Made by a program: the position numbers and the translations under genes | The notes under the pieces: generated by a model | Database searches by the model: none | What the model was told of the DNA's origin: nothing | What the model saw: the letters and a program-made list of their open reading frames with translations, nothing else | Part shown: piece by piece, positions 53,145 to 62,021 of the stretch | How positions within the stretch are numbered: position 1 is the stretch's first letter | How the letters are laid out: each line of letters starts with the position of its first letter | Assembly: GCF_014905175.1 (NCBI RefSeq) | Contig: NC_057788.1 | Coordinates: 1,302,001 to 1,366,000 of the forward strand | Direction of reading: 5' to 3' | Source: Aphidius gifuensis | Taxonomy: Eukaryota; Arthropoda; Insecta; Hymenoptera; Braconidae | DNA length: 64,000 nt

Positions 53145-56100
53145 TCAACCAAATCGTATGTAACCAGGATAACACATCATTACTGGACAGTCCTCGCATG
53201 CTATTTTTCTTCCAGTACTTTTCATTCGACAAAAGTTATGTACAGTATAAGAGGGGGTTTTTATATAAACAGTAGTAGAAATTGGAATATTCCAAGCTTG
53301 TTTAGTTTCAATGATATTAGTATTATTGAATAGATACAAATCTTTAATGTTGCTATTTTTAAATGCATCATTTTCAATCACGCTTATTTCGTTTTGTGAT
53401 AAATCTAAGCTATCGCATTTAAAACCAGTAAAAATATTATTTTTTATAATTTTAATATCGTTGTAACTTATATTTAATAAATTAAAATTTTTATCACCAA
53501 ATATCACCGATGTCTTATCACCAAAGTCTTTAATGCCATTATTATTTAATAAAAGTACAGCGAGGTTTTTGAGATTATTAAATACATTCATTGGAATACG
53601 AGTCAATTTGTTGAATGACAAATTTAAATATTTGAGACTTTTTAGTAAATTAAATGCACCAGCTTGGATTGTCATCAGCTGTGTTTTGGTTATCATTAAT
53701 ATTTCAATTTGTGAAAGACAGTCAAATGAGTTTGCTTTTAAGCTGTGAATAGAACCAGTTGTATAACGAATGTCAATTATTGAATTTGATATATTTTTTG
53801 AATATAAATTTTGACAAATACCAATAGTTCTATTAGCAATAATTTCTAGAGTTTTTAAATTTTCAAAATTCTTTAATATTTGACTGAAAAATATAAAAGT
53901 TTCATCTACTTGAATTTTAAGATATTTAAGTGATGGTAGAAAACCAAATAAATTATTTTTTAGTGATACTGGTCCAGCATTTATTTCTAAATTTTCCAAC
54001 TCTGTCAAACCATCGAATGATTCGGGATAAATATTAAATCCATACAAGTCATTATTATTATTAATTATCAATGTTTTTAAATGCATTCCGATACTTGAAT
54101 GTTTAAATGCATATTTATCAATCGACTGAATGTTATTGTCATTTATTTCGACTTTATCAATCACAGACCATGGAAGAATATCAAAAATATATTCAGTTAC
54201 ATGTGTACTTGATTTAACAGATGAAATAGAATTGTGCCTTTTACATATTTTAATCATCCATTCCTTATTGTCACATGTTATGTCAATTTTCAAATTCTTT
54301 GCAGCCCATGCACCAATATTTTTCACTAGTTTATCATTGTTAAAAACATATAAATTATCAAGATTTGAATTTTTGAATGCGTTATTTTCGATTGAAATAA
54401 TATTGTTGTTTGATAAATCTAATACAGAACATGAAGCAGCAAAAAATGTATTTTCTCTGATATGAGTTAATGAATTATAGCTCAAATCAAGTAGTGATAA
54501 TTTTTTATTCGCAAATGATTTGTCATCAATAAATTCAATTGCATTGTTTTTCAGTACAAGTATATTTAAATTTTTCAATGGTGCAAACTCATCCCGATGA
54601 ATGTGTTTTATTAGATTTGATATTAGTGTCAATTCAATGAGCTTTTCAAGTCCAATAAATGCTCCAGTTCCGATTGTTTCAAGGCTACTATTACTTATAT
54701 CAAGATTTTCAAGTTTATTTAAACACGAAAAAATCATTGGTTGTAAGGTTTTAAATGTACCGCTCACATAGCGAAGATGTACAATATTAAATTTCTTGTT
54801 TTCACATGTTTCATGACAAATATCAATTGTGTTATGATGAAGAATTGATAAACTTTGTAAACTTGTTATATTAGATAATAATTCACATGAACGCATAGTG
54901 TAAAATGCCCAAGATTCAGTTGTTGAAATTTCAAGTGATATCAAGGATTTTAAGTTATGAAAAATAGATGTTCTAAAATACATTGGTCTAGTTTTAAATA
55001 TTAAAACTTTTAGACTTGTCAATCCAGCAAAAGAGTTTCGTTTGAGAATAAAGTTTATTTCTGTAGATGTAATTATTAAGGTTGTTATTTTTAAATTAAA
55101 AAATGTATTATCATCGATTGATGATATTTTATTGTCGTTGATATGAAGAATTTTAGGTAGCCATAAATCAATAACAAGTGATTTGACTGAAGTTAATGAC
55201 TTCGCAATAGATTTTCTACAAATTTTGAAATAACTATATTTACTTAAGTGGCAAGTGTCTGTGAATTTTTCCATACTCATTGAAAAATCATTGTTGTTAT
55301 TATTTTCAATAGTACCTAGCGCTACATCAAAAGCATGATGTTTGAAATAAATTATAGTAGTATTATAGTCAATACCCCACTTTAATATATTTAGATCGAA
55401 GAATTGATTGTCATACAAATAAATTGTATCAATTTGGGATTTATTAAATGCTCCATCAGCGACAACAACGATTTCACTTTGCGTAAGATCAACAACACTA
55501 CATTGAATATTTTGAAAAATACCTTCTTCAATAAATTCTAATGAATTGTAACTCAAATTCAGTAATGATAATTTTTTATTTTCAATTGTAAATGCTCCAT
55601 CATCAATTTTATTTATTGAATTATTGCTTAAATCAATAATATCTAAATTTTTAATATTAAATACATTTGCAGGTATGTGAGTCAGTTTAACATTCGATAT
55701 TAATGATACTGTTTTTAATTTTTTTAAAACACCAAATATACCAGGTGCAATAAAAGTTAATTTACTCTCAGCAATTGTAAGATGTTGAAGATTTTTCAAA
55801 CACATTAATGATTGACGAGTTAGTATCTCCACTGAACTACCAGTATATTGAAGTTGTATTATGTTTAGAGAATTATTTTCATTTATTAAATTGCAAATAT
55901 CAATATCTTCATGATTTAAAAATTCTAGTTTTTGTAAATTCAAATGTTTGATTAAAATATTATTGAAATGTTGTCTTGTTTTATTGGCTATTTGTATTTT
56001 TAAATATTTTAAATTATCTAGACCATAAAAGCTATCTGGGTGTAGTAAAACTGAGGCTGAATTAATTTCCAAATTTTCCAATTTTGTAAAATTGATAAAA

Positions 56101-56414
56101 ACAAGTGTTTCAATATGCAATTCAACATCAGCAGCGAAATTAAGTTGTAAAGTTTTAATTGGTGCCGATGATGATATATTTTCAAATGCATTATTTTGTA
56201 AGATGTTAACTTTTTCATTTGTTATTTCAATTTTATCTGGATACGTTTTAAAAATTGAATCTTTTTCGTGAAATACTGACCAATCACCTGTCTCACAATT
56301 CAACGAGGTCCCTATAGAAGTTGCGTAACAATAATTTGTCTTTGAAAAAACAAATGATTTATGTAATATTAATATTAAATTAATTAATATACCCAGAATA
56401 ATAATATTATTCAT
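53145..56414 (-). CDS. secreted leucine-rich-repeat protein, three LRR blocks
   Basis: A single exon with 1089 aa from the chosen start. The ATG at 56501 would give 1118 aa, but a TATA box (TATATATAAGG, 56521-56511) puts transcription start near 56490, after that ATG. The Met at 56414 opens a good signal peptide (MNNIIILGILINLILILHKS). The rest is LRRs (L..L.L..N.I..I....F), in three consecutive homologous blocks of about 340 residues: about 30-375, 388-710 and 712-1089. Each opens with a Cys-containing cap followed by an N.I..I....F repeat and closes with a LY.(F/Y)(N/D)N ... W segment. The C-terminus has a Cys cap (C...C..C....C, ends YIRFG). There is no membrane anchor or TIR domain. LRR proteins of this kind bind other proteins outside the cell. 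The partner is unknown. A venom or immune role is a guess. Confidence 0.88.
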   Translation of the reverse strand: MNNIIILGILINLILILHKSFVFSKTNYCYATSIGTSLNCETGDWSVFHEKDSIFKTYPDKIEITNEKVNILQNNAFENISSSAPIKTLQLNFAADVELHIETLVFINFTKLENLEINSASVLLHPDSFYGLDNLKYLKIQIANKTRQHFNNILIKHLNLQKLEFLNHEDIDICNLINENNSLNIIQLQYTGSSVEILTRQSLMCLKNLQHLTIAESKLTFIAPGIFGVLKKLKTVSLISNVKLTHIPANVFNIKNLDIIDLSNNSINKIDDGAFTIENKKLSLLNLSYNSLEFIEEGIFQNIQCSVVDLTQSEIVVVADGAFNKSQIDTIYLYDNQFFDLNILKWGIDYNTTIIYFKHHAFDVALGTIENNNNNDFSMSMEKFTDTCHLSKYSYFKICRKSIAKSLTSVKSLVIDLWLPKILHINDNKISSIDDNTFFNLKITTLIITSTEINFILKRNSFAGLTSLKVLIFKTRPMYFRTSIFHNLKSLISLEISTTESWAFYTMRSCELLSNITSLQSLSILHHNTIDICHETCENKKFNIVHLRYVSGTFKTLQPMIFSCLNKLENLDISNSSLETIGTGAFIGLEKLIELTLISNLIKHIHRDEFAPLKNLNILVLKNNAIEFIDDKSFANKKLSLLDLSYNSLTHIRENTFFAASCSVLDLSNNNIISIENNAFKNSNLDNLYVFNNDKLVKNIGAWAAKNLKIDITCDNKEWMIKICKRHNSISSVKSSTHVTEYIFDILPWSVIDKVEINDNNIQSIDKYAFKHSSIGMHLKTLIINNNNDLYGFNIYPESFDGLTELENLEINAGPVSLKNNLFGFLPSLKYLKIQVDETFIFFSQILKNFENLKTLEIIANRTIGICQNLYSKNISNSIIDIRYTTGSIHSLKANSFDCLSQIEILMITKTQLMTIQAGAFNLLKSLKYLNLSFNKLTRIPMNVFNNLKNLAVLLLNNNGIKDFGDKTSVIFGDKNFNLLNISYNDIKIIKNNIFTGFKCDSLDLSQNEISVIENDAFKNSNIKDLYLFNNTNIIETKQAWNIPISTTVYIKTPSYTVHNFCRMKSTGRKIACEDCPVMMCYPGYIRFG

Positions 56415-56510
56415 CGTGGATGTAAATATATTTTTGAAGCACAGATTTAAAATGATGATATCTCGAGTTATATATTTTATAATAATATCTTTTTTAATCA
56501 TATTCAGCCC

Positions 56511-56521
56511 CCTTATATATA
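56511..56521 (-). promoter_or_regulatory. TATA box of the LRR gene at 53145-56414
   Basis: CTATATATAAGGGGGCTGAAT on the minus strand. The same element and flanks occur before the next LRR copy, so the promoter was copied with the gene. It decides which Met is the start. Confidence 0.7.
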
Positions 56522-56823
56522 GACAACTGATTGTATCAAAAAAAATAATTCATTTTATTTTTTCCTGTAGCTAAGCCAGACACAGATAACAAATATACAT
56601 GTGCCAGCATCTTATTTATCTTTTTTATCAAATTAAATCTTTCGTAAGTACGACAAAAATATTTTTGCCAAATTTTTTTTTTCGTGATAAAATCAACATT
56701 GTGATGCGATGAACAAATATATTTTTGTAAGATGTATGTTTTTCATTTTAAAAATAAAAATGTATATTTATTTGCTAATCTGGTAGACTCATTTATCTAA
56801 TTTCACATATTAAAATTTTGTCA

Positions 56824-56838
56824 TGAGTCATGAGTCAT
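56824..56838. promoter_or_regulatory. tandem AP-1-like sites
   Basis: TGAGTCATGAGTCATGA has two overlapping TGAGTCA sites about 310 bp upstream of the LRR TATA box. They are not present at the matching place before the next copy. Confidence 0.35.
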
Positions 56839-57184
56839 GACACAATTAATTGCAGCAAAATTAATTTTACATTCTATTATTTTATTTTTATGATGCTAAT
56901 ATTTATATATAATAAGATAAACCACGAAACTCGTGTGACGTTTTTATTTTCCTCCAAAGTGGACCCAGATGAGACCGACTGCCGTGTGACGACTCAGAAC
57001 AATTATTTATTTATGATAAAAATTATTTTATATAAAATTTATACAATTTTTGTTATCAAGTTTTGTAGAAAAAAAAAAAATAAACATTAAAGTACAGTTG
57101 AAAAGAATTTTGTCATTTTAATTCTATTAATTTATATTTTGACAAACAAAAAGAAAATTGACAATAATAAATTATTCAAGCTTC

Positions 57185-57410
57185 AATTATTTAACCACAG
57201 CGTGTTGCTCTGAAGAAACAATTTTGTTGTTCACAAATATTACAATCTATTCTTTCACCTGTATACAAAGCACAATTAATATTTGAATTTTTAAATGCAT
57301 ATTTATTGATATTTGTTATTGTCATATTTGATATTTCAAGTTTACCATCTGTTTTTTTGAATAATCCAATTAAATCATCGATCCATGTTGTTGATCTGAA
57401 TCACACAGAA
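57185..57410 (-). pseudogene. LRR gene fragment with internal deletion
   Basis: It reads the same C-terminal Cys cap as the copy at 62022 (TGERIDCNICE) and then jumps straight to the start of that protein's third block (DDLIGLFKK... LEISNMTITNINKYAFKNSN). The whole third LRR block between them is missing. The flanks (56930-57180) match 61780-62000. It is the decayed remains of another tandem LRR copy. Confidence 0.8.
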
Positions 57411-58139
57411 GTTATATAGCATTGTAACTGACACATATTCTAAAAAGCTCTTATGTATCATATAACTATTTTTGCTTGTATAAATAAACCTGTATAAAGA
57501 AATTTATCGGAATGATAATAAAAAAAATTATTATATGATAATATTTTCAATCAGGCTAATTTTGTTGCGAAATTAATTTGATTCAAGTGTAATTATACAG
57601 CTGGAGGTTCGTTGTGACGCAGATTGTACAAATTTTTTTTTATACGGTTTACTATTAAATAATTTTTAATTTTATATAGGTATACATTTATATAGGTATG
57701 TATATTTTTTGAACAAATAATAAAATCGAAAGAAAAAAAAAATACTTTTTTTAATAAATAAGATGATAGGTGTTATTTTATTTATCCGTGCGATGGATAA
57801 AATTCAATAACATAATCTTCATATTAGCTCATATTAGCAGTAGAATTAATTTAATTTAATTCAATTGTTAATTTAATAATTATGCGCAGTTAAAGGATCG
57901 TTGTGACTCAGATTTTACAATTTTTTTTTGTACACCCAGATAGAAATAAGAGTCAATTTTTTGACTTCTCGTATCGAATTAACGTGTGAAGTCAAAGAGT
58001 AATCTCAAGTTGACGTCAAATTGACTCAAATTTTTACCTGGGCAGTTTACTATTAAATAAATATTTTTTAATAAATGAGATTATGATTATTATTTTATTT
58101 ATCCACGTGCTGGATAAAATTCGATAACATAATCTTCAT
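57411..58139. repeat. duplicated LRR flanking sequence
   Basis: The stretch about 57595-57835 is repeated at about 57880-58140 (GGTTCGTTGTGACGCAGATT against GGATCGTTGTGACTCAGATT; ACATAATCTTCATA in both). Neither contains a gene. The second copy carries a small inverted-repeat insertion listed separately. Confidence 0.7.
57944..58047. mobile_element. MITE-like insertion with inverted ends
   Basis: About 100 bp with ends CCCAGATAGAAATAAGAGTC and, on the other strand, CCCAGGTAAAAATTTGAGTC. Both run on into AATTTGAC-like sequence. The adjacent duplicate at about 57635-57660 lacks it (TTTATACGGTTTACTATTAA), giving an empty site. It has no coding capacity. A target-site duplication is not obvious. 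Confidence 0.65.
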
Positions 58140-58301
58140 ACATATGAGCAATAGTAAAGTTAGGGATTTTCCAAGCTGGATTGATGACGCTGATCTTAAA
58201 ATTATTATGCAAATATATATTGTTTGTTTGATGGTGTTTTAGACGTCATTTTCAATCAAGCTTATTTTGTTTTATGATAAATCTAATTGATCATTTAAAT
58301 T
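58140..58301 (-). pseudogene. relic of the lost C-terminus of the LRR copy at 58302
   Basis: Immediately after the stop of the copy at 58302, the minus strand still resembles the last 100 residues of the intact copy: TTAGATTTATCA then AACAAAATAAGC for the DLSQNEI repeat, ATTGAAAATGA for IEND, and GCTTGGAAAATCCC for the final AWNIP. Stops and frameshifts interrupt it. The Cys cap is not recognisable. Confidence 0.7.
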
Positions 58302-61289
58302 TTAGTCAAAAGTATCACTTTTAATATTAATTTCATTGTGACTTAAATTTAATAGCTTTATATTTTCAATTCGAGGTAATGTAAATGTTTTATCTTGGAT
58401 GTCTTTGATTTCATTGTTATTTAATAAAATTACAGCAAGATGTTTGAGATTATTGAATAAATTCATTGGAATAGTAGTTAATTTGTTAAATGACAAATTT
58501 AAATATTTGAGATTATTTAGTAAATTAAATACACCAGCTGGGATTGTCATCAAATTCGTTTTGGTTATTGTTAATATTTCAATTTGTGGAAGACAATTAA
58601 ATGAATTTTTGTTGAAATTATCTATTTTACCACTTACATAACGAATGTCAATTATCGAATTTGGTATATTTTTTGAATATAAATTTTGACAAATACCAAT
58701 AGTTCTATTACCAACAATTTCTAGGGTTTTTAAATTTTTAAGATTCTTCAATATTTGACTGACATATTGTAAAGTTTCATCTACTTGAATTTTAAGATAT
58801 TTAAGTGATGGTAAAAAACTAAATAAATTAGCTTTGAGTATTACTGGTCCAGCATTTATTTCTAAATTTTCCAATTCTGTCAAACCATCAAATGATTCAG
58901 GATCAATATAAAATCCATACAAGTCATTATTATTATTATTGATTATCAATGTTTTTAATTGCAGCCCAATACTTGAATTTTTAAATGCGTATTTATTAAT
59001 TGACTGAATGTTATTGTCATTTATTTCGACTTTATCAATCACAGACCATGGAAGAATATCGAAAATATATTCTGTACCATCTATACTTGATTTAACAGAT
59101 GTAACAGATTTGTGCCTTTTACATATTTTAATCATCAATTCCTTATTGTCACATGTTGTTTCAATCTTCGAATCACTCACAGCCAATTGACGTAAATTTT
59201 TCACTAGTCTATCATTATTAAAAACATATAAATTATCAAGATTTAAATTATTGAATGCGTTCTTTTCGATTGAAATAATATTGTTGTTTGATAAATCTAA
59301 TACAGAACATGACGCTGCAAGAAATGTATTTTCTCTGATATGAGTTAATGAATTATAGCTCAGATCAAGTAGTGATAATTTTTTATTAGCAAATGATTTG
59401 TCATCAATACGTTCAATCGTATTGTTTTTCAGTACAAGTATATTTAAATTTTTCAATGGTGCAAACTCATCCTGATGAATGTGTTTTATTAGATTTGATA
59501 TTAGTGTCAATTCAATGAGGTTTTCAAGTCCAATAAATGCTCCAGTTCCGATTGTTTCAAGGCTACTATTACTTATTTCGAGATATTTCAGTTTATTCAA
59601 ACACGAAAAAATCATTGGTTGTAAGGTTTTAAATGTACCACTTACATAGCGAAGATGTAAGATATTAAATTTTTTACTTTTACATGTTTCATGACAAATA
59701 TCAACTGTGTTATGATGAAAAATTGACAAACTTTGTAAACTCGTAATATTAGATAATAATTCACAGGAACGCATAGTGTAGAATGCCAAAGATTGAGTTG
59801 TTGAAATTTCAAGTGATATTAAAGATTTTAAATTATGAAAAACGGGTGTTTTAAACAACATTGGTCTAGTTTTAAATTTTAAAACTCTGAGATTTGTCAA
59901 TCCTGCAAAAGAGTTTTGTTTGAGAATGAAGTTTATTTCAGTAGATGTAATTATCAATGTCGTTATTTTTAAATTATGAAATGTATTATCATCGATTGAT
60001 GATATTTTATTGTCGTCGATATAAAGCGTTTTAGGTTCCCATAAATCAACAATAGACCTGACTGAATTTAATGACTTCAAAGTAGATGTTCTACAAATTT
60101 TAAAATAACTATATTTACTCAAGTAACAGGTGTCTGTTAACTTGCTCATACTTATTGCATAATGATTGTTGTTATTATTTTCACGAGGACCCATTGCTAC
60201 ATCAAAAGCTTGACGTTCAAAATAGATCATAGTAGTATTATAGTCAATACCCCATTTTGATATATTTATATCAAAAAATTGATTGTCATAGAAATAAATT
60301 GTATCAATGTGTGATGTATTGAATGCTCTATCCAAGACAACTAAAATACCACTATGTGAAAGATCAACAACAGCACATTGAATATTTTGAAAAATACCTT
60401 CTCCAATGATTTCCAATGAATTGTAACTCAAATTAAGTAATGATAATTTTTCATTGTCAATTGTCAATGCTCCATCATCAATTTTTTTTATTGAATTATT
60501 GCTTAAATCAATAATATCCAAACTTTTAATATTAAATACATTTGCAGGTATGTAAGTCAGTTTGACATTTGATATTAATGAAAGTGTTTTTAACTTCTTC
60601 AAACCATCAAATGCACCAGGCATAATAAAAGTTAAATCACTCTCAGCAATTGTAAAATGTTGAAGATTTTTTAAACATATAAATGATTGTCGAGTTAATG
60701 TCGTAATATAAGCACCTGTATATTGAAGTTGTATTATGTTCAGAGAATTATTTTCATCTATTAAATGGCAAATATCAGTATCATGATGATTTAAAAATTC
60801 CAGTTTATGTAAATTCAAATGTTTGGTTAAAATATTATTGAAATGTTGTCTTGTTTTACTGGCTATTTGTATTTTTAAATATTTTAAATTATCTAGTCCA
60901 TAAAAACTATCTTCGTCTAGTAAACTTGAGGCTGAATTAATTTCCAAATTTTCCAAGCTTTTAAAATTTGAAAAAACAAGTGGTTCAATATGCAATTCAA
61001 CATCAACAGTCAAATCAAGTTGTAAAGTTTTAATTTGTGCAGATGATGATACATTTTCAAATGCATTATTTTGTAAGATGTTAACTTTTTTATTTGTTAT
61101 TTCAATTTTATCTGGATATGTTTTAAAAACTGAATCTTTTTCTTGAAATACTGTCCAATCACCTGACTCACAATTTCTGTAGGCTCCCACAATAGTTGTG
61201 TAACAATAACTTGTCTTTGAAAGAACAAATGATGTATGTATTATCAATATTAAATTAATTAATATACCCAGAATAATAATATTATTCAT
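58302..61289 (-). CDS. secreted LRR protein, C-terminally truncated paralog
   Basis: A single exon of 995 aa from the Met at 61289 (signal peptide MNNIIILGILINLILIIHTS). The longer frame from 61412 starts upstream of the TATA-derived start site and is not used here. It is closely similar to the neighbour at 53145 over almost its full length, with the same three LRR blocks and caps. It stops in the third block at KSDTFD, where the neighbour continues for about 100 residues through two or three LRRs to the Cys cap; relic sequence follows the stop. The frame is otherwise undamaged for 2.9 kb, so it may still be made as a shorter secreted protein, or be an early pseudogene. Confidence 0.82.
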   Translation of the reverse strand: MNNIIILGILINLILIIHTSFVLSKTSYCYTTIVGAYRNCESGDWTVFQEKDSVFKTYPDKIEITNKKVNILQNNAFENVSSSAQIKTLQLDLTVDVELHIEPLVFSNFKSLENLEINSASSLLDEDSFYGLDNLKYLKIQIASKTRQHFNNILTKHLNLHKLEFLNHHDTDICHLIDENNSLNIIQLQYTGAYITTLTRQSFICLKNLQHFTIAESDLTFIMPGAFDGLKKLKTLSLISNVKLTYIPANVFNIKSLDIIDLSNNSIKKIDDGALTIDNEKLSLLNLSYNSLEIIGEGIFQNIQCAVVDLSHSGILVVLDRAFNTSHIDTIYFYDNQFFDINISKWGIDYNTTMIYFERQAFDVAMGPRENNNNNHYAISMSKLTDTCYLSKYSYFKICRTSTLKSLNSVRSIVDLWEPKTLYIDDNKISSIDDNTFHNLKITTLIITSTEINFILKQNSFAGLTNLRVLKFKTRPMLFKTPVFHNLKSLISLEISTTQSLAFYTMRSCELLSNITSLQSLSIFHHNTVDICHETCKSKKFNILHLRYVSGTFKTLQPMIFSCLNKLKYLEISNSSLETIGTGAFIGLENLIELTLISNLIKHIHQDEFAPLKNLNILVLKNNTIERIDDKSFANKKLSLLDLSYNSLTHIRENTFLAASCSVLDLSNNNIISIEKNAFNNLNLDNLYVFNNDRLVKNLRQLAVSDSKIETTCDNKELMIKICKRHKSVTSVKSSIDGTEYIFDILPWSVIDKVEINDNNIQSINKYAFKNSSIGLQLKTLIINNNNNDLYGFYIDPESFDGLTELENLEINAGPVILKANLFSFLPSLKYLKIQVDETLQYVSQILKNLKNLKTLEIVGNRTIGICQNLYSKNIPNSIIDIRYVSGKIDNFNKNSFNCLPQIEILTITKTNLMTIPAGVFNLLNNLKYLNLSFNKLTTIPMNLFNNLKHLAVILLNNNEIKDIQDKTFTLPRIENIKLLNLSHNEINIKSDTFD

Positions 61290-61385
61290 TGTGCATGTAA
61301 ATATATTTTCGAAGCACAGATTTAAAATGATGATACCTTGAGTTATATATTTTATAATAATTTCTTTTTCAATCATATTCAGCCC

Positions 61386-61396
61386 CCTTATATAGG
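61386..61396 (-). promoter_or_regulatory. TATA box of the LRR gene at 58302-61289
   Basis: CCTATATAAGGGGGCTGAAT on the minus strand, matching the promoter of the neighbouring copy. It places transcription start near 61363 and supports the Met at 61289. Confidence 0.7.
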
Positions 61397-62021
61397 CAAC
61401 TGATTGCATCAAAAAAATAATTTATTTTATTTTTTTCTGTATCTAAATCAGACACAGATAACAAATATACATTTGCCAGCATCTTATTTATCTTATCTAT
61501 CAAATAAAATCTTACGTACGACACAAATATTTCTGCCAAAATTTTTTTATTTTGATAAAATAAACAGTGTGATGTGATGAACAAATATTCTTGTCAAGCC
61601 AGATGTATGTTTTTTATTTAAAAAATATATAAATGTATATTTGCTAGTCTGGTAGACTAATTTATCTAATTTCACATTCTAAAATTTTACATTCTATTTG
61701 ATATCATTATTTTATTTTTATGATATTAATATTCATATATAATAACTCAAGATAAACCACCAAACTCGTGCGACACCAATTTTTTATTTTTCTCCAAAGT
61801 GGACCCAGATGAGACTGACTGCTGTGTGACGACTCAGAACAATTATTTATTTATGATAAAGATTCTTTTAAACATAGTGTAAACAATTTTTTTATCAAGT
61901 TTTGGATAAAAAAAAAAAACAATAAACATTAAAGTACAGTTGAAAAGAATTTTGTTGTTTCAATTCTATTAATTTATATTTCGACAAAAAAAAGAAAATT
62001 GATTATTCAAGCTTCAATTAT
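61397..62021. other. intergenic region between tandem LRR copies
   Basis: It is upstream of one LRR copy and downstream of the next. The part 61780-62000 repeats 56930-57190 (shared CAAAGTGGACCCAGATGAGA and TGTGACGACTCAGAACAATT), which fixes the tandem-duplication unit. No further gene was seen. Confidence 0.7.

Noticed and set aside
54130..54465. Plus-strand ORFs inside the LRR and TIM44 genes (for example at 48280, 53533, 54130, 58399)
   Set aside because: Antisense shadows of long, conserved minus-strand frames.
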